DNA of 64,000 nucleotides from Salinimicrobium sp049680855 (GTDB lineage: Bacteria; Bacteroidota; Bacteroidia; Flavobacteriales; Flavobacteriaceae). The stretch spans positions 558,001 through 622,000 of the forward strand of contig NZ_JBMPGS010000001.1 in the NCBI RefSeq assembly GCF_049680855.1. The letters are read 5' to 3'. Position 1 is the stretch's first letter, and each line of letters begins with the position of its first letter. Shown here one piece after another: positions 32,965-42,791 of this stretch. The notes below the pieces were generated by a model that did no database searches, was not told the DNA's origin, and worked only from the letters and a program-made list of their open reading frames with translations. A program made the position numbers and the translations under genes.

Positions 32965-35900
32965 TTACTTTACAATGAATTTTAAAGTTTTTGTTCGTGT
33001 ACCTGTTTTACAGGTAAGAATGTAAACTCCCTCCTGCATTCTACCAGACAATTGAATGGTGGTAACCTTCTTATTAGATTTCATTTGTTCTAGCAGGTCT
33101 CCGTTTAACGTATGTATGAAGATTTCCATAGTTTCCAGTTCTTCCTCAGGAAAATCTGTATGCAATTCCATTTGACCACCTGCATCAACAGGGTTAGGAG
33201 TTAGAAATACCTCATACGTGCTTTTCATCTTTATTGAGGTAGCGCAGGTTTGCAAGACTTCTCCTTCTTCTGTGGTCATGACCACATAGAATGTGCTGTT
33301 GGCATCTAGACGATCACCAGCATTTGGTCCTTCAGAGAAATATTGCCCTGATCCTACGTAACTGTTATTTTTATACCAGTCAAACTTTACGAATTTATAT
33401 CCGCCGTTGGTTTCAGGATTGTTGTTTACCAGCAGTACATTGTTGAACTTCTGAATTACAACATCTTCAAAGTTGAAGGTTTTCTCAATTTTAATGCGGT
33501 AGGATCTCGCATCGCTTCCATCTTCTGAAGTTACCGTCACATCTCTGGTGTAAATCCCCGGAGCAGGCGTCGGAATAACAAACACATCCTCTTCATCAAC
33601 CGAAGCACCGGTAATTGGTTCTAACTGGATTTTCACTTCATTTTCACTGTTTCCGCAATTAATGAGATAGTAGATCTCCTCTGAAGGATTGGAGTAGGTG
33701 CTGCCATTTATAACCACATTTTTCAGTCTTGCGTGGCTTCCTGTAATTGTGAGGCTTCTTGAAACCGATGTGGCTTCTTTGTAATTCTCATTTCCAGCCT
33801 GATTTGCCGTAATGGTTATTTGTCCGGCTTCCAATGGTCTTACAAATCCACGTTCGGTAACCGTCGCGGCAGGATTTTCAGAGTCATACGTAAAGGAGTA
33901 GGACACCGGTAAACCTGAAGAAGCCGTAGCATTCAACATAAAGTAATCTGTATCTCGCAGGACAACATCTTCAAGTGCGTCAAAAATGATGTTTTGATCT
34001 GCTTTTTTGATGACCAGATCAGCAGTCAACTGAAGGTCGTTGAAGTTCTCCTGACTTACTGTTGCAGTTACTTTATAAGTTCCTGCATTGGTCTTGTCGT
34101 TATTCTCATACTTCACTGTAGCGCCTTCGGGAAGACCGGATACGTTTAAGTTGTGAACATCACCATTGTAAGTAAACTCTTCACTTTCAAGAGTTACTCC
34201 TTCAATTTCTGCATTTTCAATGACCAGGCTTACTTCTTCGGAAGCGGAGAGATAATTGTCGGTTTCTTCCGCAGAAATAGTTACATCATATGTTCCTGAG
34301 TTGACATATCCTTGCTCCGAAGCGTAAGTCAATGCAGTTTCTTCATGGTTCAGCTTAGCTGAAACATTTTTTACTGTTCCGTCATACGTAAACGTCTGAA
34401 CAGCTTCTGCAGTAATAACTGCTACAGCTTTTTTGATAACAAGATCTGCAGTGAGCACTTCATCATTATAATTTTCCTGGCTTACCGTGGCGGTTACTTT
34501 ATAAGTGCCGGCGTTAATTTGCTCATTATCGGCATATTTTACACTGGCGCCTTCAGGAAGATTTTCCACGAAAATACTGTGCGCTGTCCCGTCATAAACA
34601 AAACTTTCACCTTCAAAAACAACTCCTTCAATTTCGGCGTTTTCGATTTCTAGGCTTACTTTTTCAGAAGCTGACAAATAATTGTCAGTTTCTTCAGCAG
34701 AAACAGTTACTTCATATGTTCCTGCGTTGATAAATCCTTGTGCCGGAGTGTAAGTCAGAGCAGTTTCTGAATGATTCAAGCTTGCTGAAACATTTTTAAC
34801 CGTTCCGTCATAAGTAAAGGTCTGAACAGCATCGGCAGTGATTATAGCTTCGGCTTTGTTGATGACAAGATTTGCAGTCAGTGCTTCATCATTGTAATTT
34901 TCCTGGCTAACCGTGGCGGTCACTTTATAAGTTCCCGCGTTAATTTGCCCATTATCGGCATATTTTACGCTGGCGCCTTCAGGAAGACCGGTTACATAAA
35001 TACTGTGCGCTGTCTCGTCATAGACAAAACTTTTACCTTCAAAAACAACTCCTTCAATTTCTGCATTTTCGATCACCAGGCTTACTTTTTCAGAAGCGGA
35101 CAGATAATTGTCGGTTTCTTCAGCAGAAACAGTTACTTCATATGTTCCTGCATTGGTAAACCCTTGTGCCGGAGTGTAAGTCAATGCAGTTTCCTCATGA
35201 TTCAGGCTTGCTGAAACATTTTTCACTGTTCCGTCATAAGTAAAGGTTTGTACAGCTCCAGCAGTAATTATAGCTTCAGCTTTGTTGATCACAAGGTTTG
35301 CAGTCAGTACCTTATCATTGTAATTTTCTTGACTAACAGTTGCAGTCACCTTATAAGTTCCCGCGTTGATCTGATCATTGTTTTCGTACTTCACTGTAGC
35401 ACCTTCAGGTAGACCGCTTACGGCTAAGCTGTGGGTTTCACCATTGTAGATGAAAGTATCATCTTTAAAAGTTACTCCTTCAATTTCGGCATTCTCAATC
35501 ACCAGTGAAACATCTTTGGAAGCAGACAAATAATTGTCGGTTTCTTCAGCAGAAATAGTTACATCATAAGTTCCTGCATTGGTAAATCCTTGTGCCGGAG
35601 CATAGGTTAGTTTGGTTTCCGCATGGTTCAGCTTAGCCGAAACATTTTTTACTGTTCCGTCATAAGTGAACGTCTGTACAGCTTCAGCGGTAATTATTGC
35701 TTCAGCTTTGTTGATCACAAGATCTGCAGTCAGTACTTGATCATTATAATTTTCCTGACTAACAGTAGCAGTCACTTTATAAGTGCCAGCGTTAATTTGC
35801 CCATTATTTCCATACTTCACTGTAGCACCTTCAGGAAGGCCGGTTACAAAAATACTGTGCGCTGTTCCGTCATAAACAAAACTATCACCTTCAAAAACAA

Positions 35901-38900
35901 CTCCTTCAATATCGGCTTTTTCGATCACCAGGCTTACTTCTTCAGAAGCGGACAGGTAATTGTCGGTTTCTTCGGCAGAAATAGTTACATCATAAGTTCC
36001 TGCGTTGGTAAATCCTTGTGCCGGAGCGTAAGTCAGAGCAATTTCCTCATGGTTCAGCTTAGCTGAAACATTTTTAACTGTTCCATCATAAGTAAAGGTC
36101 TGAACAGCTTCCGCGGTGATCACGGCTTCGGCTTTGTTGATCACAAGATTTGCACTCAGCACTTCATCATTATAATTTTCCTGGCTAACAGTGGCAGTTA
36201 CTTTATAAGTGCCTGCGTTAATTTGCCCATTATCGGCATATTTTACGCTGGCGCCTTCAGGAAGATTTTCAACGAAGATACTGTGCGCTGTCCCGTCATA
36301 AACAAAACTATCATCTTCAAAAACAACTCCTTCAATATCGGCTTTTTTGATCACCAGGCTTACTTCTTCAGAAGCAGACAGGTAATTATCGGTTTCTTCG
36401 GCAGAAATAGTTACATCATAAATTCCTGCATTGGTAAACCCTTGTGCCGGAGTGTAAGTCAGAGCAGTTTCTGAATGATTCAGGCTTACTGAAACATTTT
36501 TAACCGTTCCGTCATAAGTAAAGGTTTGTACAGCTCCAGCAGTAATTATAGCTTCAGCTTTGTTGATCACAAGGTTTGCAGTCAGTACCTTATCATTGTA
36601 ATTTTCTTGACTAACAGTTGCAGTCACCTTATAAGTTCCCGCGTTGATCTGATCATTGTTTTCGTACTTCACTGTAGCACCTTCAGGTAGACCGCTTACG
36701 GCTAAGCTGTGGGTTTCACCATTGTAAATGAAAGTATCACCTTTAAAAGTTACTCCTTCAATCTCGGCTTTTTCGATCACTAGGCTTACTTTTTCAGAAG
36801 CTGACAAATAATTGTCGGTTTCTTCAGCAGAAATAGTTACCGGATAATTTCCTGCATTGGTAAATCCTTGTGCCGGAGCGTAGGTGAGTTTGGTTTCCTC
36901 ATGGTTCAGACTCGCTGAAACATTTTTAACTGTTCCATCATAAGTGAAAGTTTGTACAGCATCGGCAGTGATTACGGCTTCGGCTTTGTTGATGACAAGA
37001 TTTGCAGTCAGTACTTCATCATTATAATTTTCCTGGCTTACCGTGGCAGTTACTTTATAAGTGCCTGCATTAATCTGGTCGTTGTTTTCATACTTCACCG
37101 TAGCACCTTCAGGAAGACCGGTGACTGCTAAGTTGTGAATTTCACCATCATAAATGAAAGTATCACCTTTAAAAGTTAGACCTTCAATTTCTGCATTTTC
37201 GATCACCAGGCTAACTTTTTCAGAAGCAGACAGGTAATTGTCGGTTTCTGCTGAAGCAACAGTTACGGAATATGTTCCTGCATTGGTAAATCCTTGTGCC
37301 GGAGTGTAAGTCAATTCAGTTTCCTCATGGTTCAGACTCGCTGAAACATTTTTCACTGTTCCATCATAAGTGAAAGTTTGTACAGCATCGGCAATGATTA
37401 CGGCTTCTGCTTTTTTAATGACAAGATTTGCAGTCAGCACTTCATCATTATAGTTTTCCTGGCTAACCGTTGCAGTCACTTTATAAATTCCCGCGTTGGT
37501 TTTCCCATTATTGTCATACTTCACTGTAGCACCTTCAGGAAGATTTTCTACAAAAATGCTGTGCGCTGTCCCGTCATAAATAAAACTATCCCCTTCAAAA
37601 ACAACTCCTTCAATCTCTGCATTTTCGATCACCAGGCTTACTTTTTCAGAAGCTGACAAATAATTGTCGGTTTCTTCGGAAGCCACAGTAATTTCATATG
37701 TTCCTGCATTGGTAAATCCTTGTGCCGGAGCATAAGTCAATGCTGTTTCTGAATGATTCAGTTTAGCTGAAACATTTTTCACTGTTCCGTCATAAGTAAA
37801 GGTCTGAGTAGCATTAGCAGTGATCACAGCTTCGGCTTTTTTGATAACAAGATCTGCAGTCAGTACTTTATCATTGTAATTTTCCTGACTAACAGTTGCA
37901 GACACCTTATAAGTTCCCGCGTTGATTTGATCATTGTTTTCATACATCACTGTAGCGCCTTCAGGAAGACCGCTTACGGCTAAGCTGTGAGTTTCACCGT
38001 TGTAGGTGAAAGTATCACCTTCAAAAGCAACTCCTTCAATCTCTGCTTTTTTGATCACCAGGATTACTTTTTCAGAAGCTGACAAATAATTGTCGGTTTC
38101 TTCGGAAGCCACAGTAATTTCATATGTTCCTGCATTGGTAAATCCTTGTGCCGGAGCATAAGTCAATGCTGTTTCTGAATGATTCAGTTTAGCTGAAACA
38201 TTTTTCACTGTTCCGTCATAAGTAAAGGTCTGAGTAGCATTAGCAGTGATCACAGCTTCGGCTTTTTTGATAACAAGATCTGCAGTCAGTACTTTATCAT
38301 TGTAATTTTCCTGACTAACAGTTGCAGACACCTTATAAGTTCCCGCGTTGATTTGATCATTGTTTTCATACATCACTGTAGCGCCTTCAGGAAGACCGCT
38401 TACGGCTAAGCTGTGAGTTTCACCGTTGTAGGTGAAAGTATCACCTTCAAAAGCAACTCCTTCAATCTCTGCTTTTTTGATCACCAGGATTACTTTTTCA
38501 GAAGCTGACAAATAATTGTCGGTTTCTTCGGAAGCCACAGTAATTTCATATGTTCCTGCATTGGTAAATCCTTGTGCCGGAGCATAAGTCAATGCTGTTT
38601 CTGAATGATTCAGTTTAGCTGAAACATTTTTCACTGTTCCGTCATAAGCAAAGGTCTGTGTAGCATCCGCAGTAATTATTGCTGCTGATTTTTCTGGATC
38701 GGGAATAGACGTGCCAATCTCTACAGAAAATAATAAATCATTTGTTGAGTATTCAATATTATTCAAGGTTAAGGTTCCGCCGTTATAGATATTTTGTGAT
38801 GTAAAATGAGTGTTCAATTTTCCAGCTGTAATCACCCAAGAGTAAACATTGCCCTCCTGTAATGTTATATTTAGATCTGAGAAATCTATTTTGTTCCTAT

Positions 38901-41900
38901 CCTCAAAGGAAGTTCCTGCGGAAAAATTAATTGAACTTTTTGAGCCTAAAAGGTTTCCTGAATTTCCAACTCCTGAATAAATAGATATGGATACATTATT
39001 TGAAGCCTCAGCAGCATAAATTTCTAAAGTTTTCAAGATGCCATTTCCACAAGATGTAAAACTATGTCCAAAACCTTCATTAAGATTCAAATTATTGACA
39101 TCGAAACTTGTAGTTTCCTCTGTGGAATTGATTAAACAATTACTTTCAGGACCAGCCATGATAGCCACATTTACCGTAATCTCGTCACTATTTGTACCAT
39201 CATCAACTTTTATGGTAAAACTATCTTCACCGCTATAGCCTGTTGTCGGTTTATAAGTTAAACCGGAAGGTGTGATAGAGCCGCCGTTACTTGTTGCACT
39301 GGCAGGGAAACCACCCAGACTTCCATGGGTTGGGCCGCTGCTAACGTTCCAGGTTAAATTGTCTCCGCTGTCATTATTGGTGACGGCTAAAAGATCATTA
39401 ATTGCCGTGTTTTCGGAATTTTCATTTACAGTTAATTCCGTTGAAGCGCCATTATTAAAAGAGGGTGGAATATTGTTCTCCGGCATCTCCCAGGGTATAC
39501 TAAGAGTTGTGGCATAACCAGAATTGGAAATAAACACTTCACTGCCGGTTCCATCGAGGCTAGCTCTGTTGATATTATCCTTTACTGAATCGTACCAATA
39601 CACCTTTGAATTATTTACATCAATGCTGATACCGATGGCATCGCTGGCGCTTACCACATCCGCTCTACCGGTTCTATCGAGTTTGATACGCTCAATTTTT
39701 GAACTTTCGTAATTCGGCCAGTACAGATATTTGTTTTTTTGATCAATATATAGGGTAGTAGCATACCCGGGATTGGAAATGAATTCCTCACTGCCAGATC
39801 CGTCCAGGTTACCTCTATATATACTTCCATTAGTTTGATCGTACCAGTAAACTTTTGAATCACTAACATCTACGCTAATACCAATTGGATCCGTAGCACT
39901 AATGACATCTTCTCGTCCAGTCCCATCAAGCTTGATCCTCTCGATCTTAGAGCTATTATTATTGGGCCAATATAAATATTCATTCACATGATCCACAAAA
40001 AGAGAGGTAGCATAACCGGAATTCGACACAAATTCTTCAATGTTAGTTCCGTCAAGATTAGATCTGTAAATTTTTGAGGCGTTCTGATCAAACCAATAGG
40101 CTTTTTCATTGCCTTGATCTATGTCTATGGCAATAATCGATCCTGAAGCTCCAATGGTCACAACATCCTGACGAGACGCACCATTCAATGAAGCTACTTC
40201 TATTTTGTCTTTATTTTCGTTAGGCCAGTACAATAATTGAAGCGGATCAACTGCCACTGCGTTTGTCTTAAAAACTTCCTCAGCACCATAGCTCGTGCCT
40301 TCACTGTTAATAGCATATGCCCGTACGTAATAAGTGGTTTCTGCTGAAAGATTGGTAATAGCTTCTTCAAAGGTGCCGGTGCCATTTCCATCCTGTACTC
40401 GGGTGGCACGTCCATCGCCTATAGTTGGGGGCGAGCTAACTCCATATACGAATCCTCGATCGGTTACAGTGGCTCCACCATTATCAGTTACATTACCGCC
40501 AAGGGTTGCTGTGGTAGCTGTAATTCCTGAAGCGGCTGTGGTGGAAACAATAGGGGGAGTATTGGTTGCCGGAGTGCCGACCGCAGAAGATACGGTTATA
40601 TGGCCCATTGCAAAACGTGAATCTCCATTATCTTTATTAACATTTGTACCTAAATGAATAAAATACACTTCATCAATATTTTGCCATTCAGTACCGGTAT
40701 AATCAATACCACGTTTTATAGTACTAATTTCCGCGAGATCAATATCTCCAATTAGAAAATCCGATTCCACAACCTTTACCCCATCCCGGTAGCCTTGCAT
40801 ACGGAAGTTACCACCTGCATCCCTGTCAGCTTGAGAAATAAAAACCCATGAATCCAAACTAAATTCTGCACCTGAGATTTCTACCAAAGAGTAGCCTACA
40901 CCTTTTTGATGAGTCGACACTACAGATAATGACGCCGTAGCATCTTGTCCTGTGTTTTCAAGATTATTTTCGTAAACAAAATTGTTATAATTAGTAAACG
41001 GAGCAGTGTCTCCTGCATCGAGCCTGAAAGTTCCAAGAGTAACGGCAGGGATTCCATCTTCTCCGGTTGTTGCAGAGTTCCCGTTTGAACCATCAGTCCA
41101 TTTTATGACAGATGTAATGCTCTCCTGTTTTGGATTAACAGAGACCTTTACTGTAATCTCATCACTATCTGTTCCGTCATCAACTTTAATTGTAAAACTA
41201 TCATTCCCGCTGTAGCCGGAAGTAGGAGTATAGGTCAAATTAGAAGGAGTAACAGAGCCACCATTACTCGTTGCACTGGCAGGAAAACCGCTAAGGTTTC
41301 CGTGGGAAGGACTGCTGCTAACGCTCCAGGATAAATTATTGCCGCTGTCAATATCTGTAACTGCTAAAAGGTCGTTAATTGCCGTGCTGCCGGAATTTTC
41401 ATTTACAGTTAATGTGGTGGAAGCTCCATTATTAAAGGAAGGAGGAGTATTGGTTGCAGCTGGTGTTATATTGGGAGTTGCATATGAGGAAGGACTAATA
41501 TCATATGGATTATTATTATCCGAAATCCATGAGGAGGGATTGTTTATTAAGGTTCTGATTTCATCTGCAGTTCCAGATAAAGGTCCATTATACTTTGCAT
41601 TATCTACTTCCGGACCGGGTGCAGGAAAAAGAGAAACAGCATTCACTCCATTGGTAAGACCTGGAGGAAGAAGGCTTTCGGCACTTCCGTTTGTCGGATT
41701 CCAGTTATTCCATTTAGTGGTAGCATCATATTTTTCAGAATTATAATCACCATTTACTGCAGCAATAAAAGTGGGTGTGCTAGGTCGGGGGCCACTGGTA
41801 CTTTGATAAGCTAATATCTGATCACCTGCAAAAAGGCTAAAGGCTTTATCATTAGGCGATAAATGTGTTACTCCATTAGAAGAGCCGGAAACAGTAAAGG

Positions 41901-42204
41901 TATTGGAGGTATTTGTTTCTACTACCGAAACTACTGTCCCAACAGTAATTCCTGAAGGGATAACCCATTTAAGATGTGGTTCAACTTCATTGCCCCATTG
42001 GTCTTGGCCCCATCCTTCCTCTGTGAAGTAAAGGGTTTCTCCTGCAGGAAGATCTTTTAAAGCTATAAATGAAAATCCATCCGGGGCATCCGTATTAAAG
42101 CCTATAAAAGCTATATCTCCGGCTTGCAATGTTTGTGCATGTGACGAAAGCACATAGGTAAAACAGAAAATTTGAAAAATTAAAAATAGTAGTTTTTGTT
42201 TCAT
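32965..42204 (-). CDS. giant multidomain T9SS-secreted surface protein with 11 MBG/YDG-type repeats
   Basis: A 3079-residue secreted protein with a signal peptide (ending SHAQ). Domains in order: lamin-tail-like N-terminal domain (about 25-240), cadherin-like Ig domain (about 255-360), a beta domain (about 365-545), fibronectin-like domain (about 548-645), YWTD/LDL-receptor-type beta-propeller (about 650-905; repeats of LYWPNxxxSKIERIKLDGTGRxDV), a second cadherin-like domain (about 911-1015), a further beta domain (about 1040-1160), then 11 tandem 142-residue units (1175-2736), an Ig-like domain, a cadherin-like sandwich, and a C-terminal T9SS sorting domain (about 3000-3079; LTPNPVDAGG, GVYILTCKTG, LKFIVK). 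It is probably a long surface stalk or adhesin. There are no catalytic motifs. Confidence 0.9.
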   Translation of the reverse strand: MKQKLLFLIFQIFCFTYVLSSHAQTLQAGDIAFIGFNTDAPDGFSFIALKDLPAGETLYFTEEGWGQDQWGNEVEPHLKWVIPSGITVGTVVSVVETNTSNTFTVSGSSNGVTHLSPNDKAFSLFAGDQILAYQSTSGPRPSTPTFIAAVNGDYNSEKYDATTKWNNWNPTNGSAESLLPPGLTNGVNAVSLFPAPGPEVDNAKYNGPLSGTADEIRTLINNPSSWISDNNNPYDISPSSYATPNITPAATNTPPSFNNGASTTLTVNENSGSTAINDLLAVTDIDSGNNLSWSVSSSPSHGNLSGFPASATSNGGSVTPSNLTYTPTSGYSGNDSFTIKVDDGTDSDEITVKVSVNPKQESITSVIKWTDGSNGNSATTGEDGIPAVTLGTFRLDAGDTAPFTNYNNFVYENNLENTGQDATASLSVVSTHQKGVGYSLVEISGAEFSLDSWVFISQADRDAGGNFRMQGYRDGVKVVESDFLIGDIDLAEISTIKRGIDYTGTEWQNIDEVYFIHLGTNVNKDNGDSRFAMGHITVSSAVGTPATNTPPIVSTTAASGITATTATLGGNVTDNGGATVTDRGFVYGVSSPPTIGDGRATRVQDGNGTGTFEEAITNLSAETTYYVRAYAINSEGTSYGAEEVFKTNAVAVDPLQLLYWPNENKDKIEVASLNGASRQDVVTIGASGSIIAIDIDQGNEKAYWFDQNASKIYRSNLDGTNIEEFVSNSGYATSLFVDHVNEYLYWPNNNSSKIERIKLDGTGREDVISATDPIGISVDVSDSKVYWYDQTNGSIYRGNLDGSGSEEFISNPGYATTLYIDQKNKYLYWPNYESSKIERIKLDRTGRADVVSASDAIGISIDVNNSKVYWYDSVKDNINRASLDGTGSEVFISNSGYATTLSIPWEMPENNIPPSFNNGASTELTVNENSENTAINDLLAVTNNDSGDNLTWNVSSGPTHGSLGGFPASATSNGGSITPSGLTYKPTTGYSGEDSFTIKVDDGTNSDEITVNVAIMAGPESNCLINSTEETTSFDVNNLNLNEGFGHSFTSCGNGILKTLEIYAAEASNNVSISIYSGVGNSGNLLGSKSSINFSAGTSFEDRNKIDFSDLNITLQEGNVYSWVITAGKLNTHFTSQNIYNGGTLTLNNIEYSTNDLLFSVEIGTSIPDPEKSAAIITADATQTFAYDGTVKNVSAKLNHSETALTYAPAQGFTNAGTYEITVASEETDNYLSASEKVILVIKKAEIEGVAFEGDTFTYNGETHSLAVSGLPEGATVMYENNDQINAGTYKVSATVSQENYNDKVLTADLVIKKAEAVITANATQTFTYDGTVKNVSAKLNHSETALTYAPAQGFTNAGTYEITVASEETDNYLSASEKVILVIKKAEIEGVAFEGDTFTYNGETHSLAVSGLPEGATVMYENNDQINAGTYKVSATVSQENYNDKVLTADLVIKKAEAVITANATQTFTYDGTVKNVSAKLNHSETALTYAPAQGFTNAGTYEITVASEETDNYLSASEKVSLVIENAEIEGVVFEGDSFIYDGTAHSIFVENLPEGATVKYDNNGKTNAGIYKVTATVSQENYNDEVLTANLVIKKAEAVIIADAVQTFTYDGTVKNVSASLNHEETELTYTPAQGFTNAGTYSVTVASAETDNYLSASEKVSLVIENAEIEGLTFKGDTFIYDGEIHNLAVTGLPEGATVKYENNDQINAGTYKVTATVSQENYNDEVLTANLVINKAEAVITADAVQTFTYDGTVKNVSASLNHEETKLTYAPAQGFTNAGNYPVTISAEETDNYLSASEKVSLVIEKAEIEGVTFKGDTFIYNGETHSLAVSGLPEGATVKYENNDQINAGTYKVTATVSQENYNDKVLTANLVINKAEAIITAGAVQTFTYDGTVKNVSVSLNHSETALTYTPAQGFTNAGIYDVTISAEETDNYLSASEEVSLVIKKADIEGVVFEDDSFVYDGTAHSIFVENLPEGASVKYADNGQINAGTYKVTATVSQENYNDEVLSANLVINKAEAVITAEAVQTFTYDGTVKNVSAKLNHEEIALTYAPAQGFTNAGTYDVTISAEETDNYLSASEEVSLVIEKADIEGVVFEGDSFVYDGTAHSIFVTGLPEGATVKYGNNGQINAGTYKVTATVSQENYNDQVLTADLVINKAEAIITAEAVQTFTYDGTVKNVSAKLNHAETKLTYAPAQGFTNAGTYDVTISAEETDNYLSASKDVSLVIENAEIEGVTFKDDTFIYNGETHSLAVSGLPEGATVKYENNDQINAGTYKVTATVSQENYNDKVLTANLVINKAEAIITAGAVQTFTYDGTVKNVSASLNHEETALTYTPAQGFTNAGTYEVTVSAEETDNYLSASEKVSLVIENAEIEGVVFEGKSFVYDETAHSIYVTGLPEGASVKYADNGQINAGTYKVTATVSQENYNDEALTANLVINKAEAIITADAVQTFTYDGTVKNVSASLNHSETALTYTPAQGFINAGTYEVTVSAEETDNYLSASEKVSLEIENAEIEGVVFEGESFVYDGTAHSIFVENLPEGASVKYADNEQINAGTYKVTATVSQENYNDEVLTADLVIKKAVAVITAEAVQTFTYDGTVKNVSAKLNHEETALTYASEQGYVNSGTYDVTISAEETDNYLSASEEVSLVIENAEIEGVTLESEEFTYNGDVHNLNVSGLPEGATVKYENNDKTNAGTYKVTATVSQENFNDLQLTADLVIKKADQNIIFDALEDVVLRDTDYFMLNATASSGLPVSYSFTYDSENPAATVTERGFVRPLEAGQITITANQAGNENYKEATSVSRSLTITGSHARLKNVVINGSTYSNPSEEIYYLINCGNSENEVKIQLEPITGASVDEEDVFVIPTPAPGIYTRDVTVTSEDGSDARSYRIKIEKTFNFEDVVIQKFNNVLLVNNNPETNGGYKFVKFDWYKNNSYVGSGQYFSEGPNAGDRLDANSTFYVVMTTEEGEVLQTCATSIKMKSTYEVFLTPNPVDAGGQMELHTDFPEEELETMEIFIHTLNGDLLEQMKSNKKVTTIQLSGRMQEGVYILTCKTGTRTKTLKFIVK
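33997..38682 (-). repeat. array of 11 tandem 426-bp coding repeats
   Basis: The array spans 4686 bp, exactly 11 x 426, with no indel. Each 142-residue unit has two Ig-like halves: one with TFTYDGTVKNVSA...TNAGTY...TDNYLSASE, the other with IEGV.FEG..F.Y.G..HS..V..LPEGA...INAGTYKV.ATVSQENYND. Unit boundaries on the plus strand are 33997, 34423, 34849, 35275, 35701, 36127, 36553, 36979, 37405, 37831 and 38257. Units 1 and 2 (protein order, the right end) are nearly identical in DNA, and units 5-7 resemble 8-10. Confidence 0.95.
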
Positions 42205-42791
42205 GAATATTTGATTAAGATAGAGAAGATTTTGAGCTTAATTTCCCCGGTACGATGGGCTTTCCTATATAAATTGGATTAGGATAATGGGTTTAAAGGC
42301 AAGGATTGACTTCCTCACCAGACTGCTGATGTGAAAAATTCTGGTTTTGGGCTTCAGTAATGCTAAAGCCATAAGATGGAATGAATAAGTAATTCTACTT
42401 CATATAGTAATTTTTTGAGGCTTTTAGATGTGGCAATTTAAAGAGCTCGATTTTATAAATTAACACATTTTAAGAAACTGGGGGTGAAATTAACACTATT
42501 CCTATAACAAAAAAATATTTTATTGAAGTTTATGTGTTTAATTATGTTTTTCAACGAACTGAAAATCACTCGTAAGAGACATTATCTGCCATATTAAAGG
42601 GCTGGTGACAAATAACTCATAAAAGTTAAAAAATTAACGAAAGTAAATTCCTACATGAACAGCCTAAAGGTTATTCTTTATAACATGAAGGATTTTGAGA
42701 TGCAGCATATTTGGTAGTCCTGCCAAACTTGTGTGAAAGTCTTCGGTATTTTTATTTCCTTCCGTATTTTGAGAAGCTGCATAACCATTGT
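42205..42791. other. non-coding divergent region between the giant gene and the DUF418 gene
   Basis: 587 bases contain no gene I can support. It must hold promoters for both divergent genes. CATATTTG at 42706-42713 is one mismatch from TAnnTTTG and could serve the DUF418 gene with a 78-nt leader. No good box is visible for the giant gene. Confidence 0.5.

Noticed and set aside
34945..37656. Long open frames on the plus strand across the repeat array (for example 35623-36066 and 37378-37656)
   Set aside because: They are antisense to the 11 coding repeats and recur with the 426-bp period, so they are shadows of the repeats and not genes.
33997..38682. Possible CRISPR-like or non-coding satellite reading of the tandem array
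   Set aside because: Units are 426 bp, a multiple of three, stay in one frame and encode an Ig-like fold; there are no short repeats with unique spacers.
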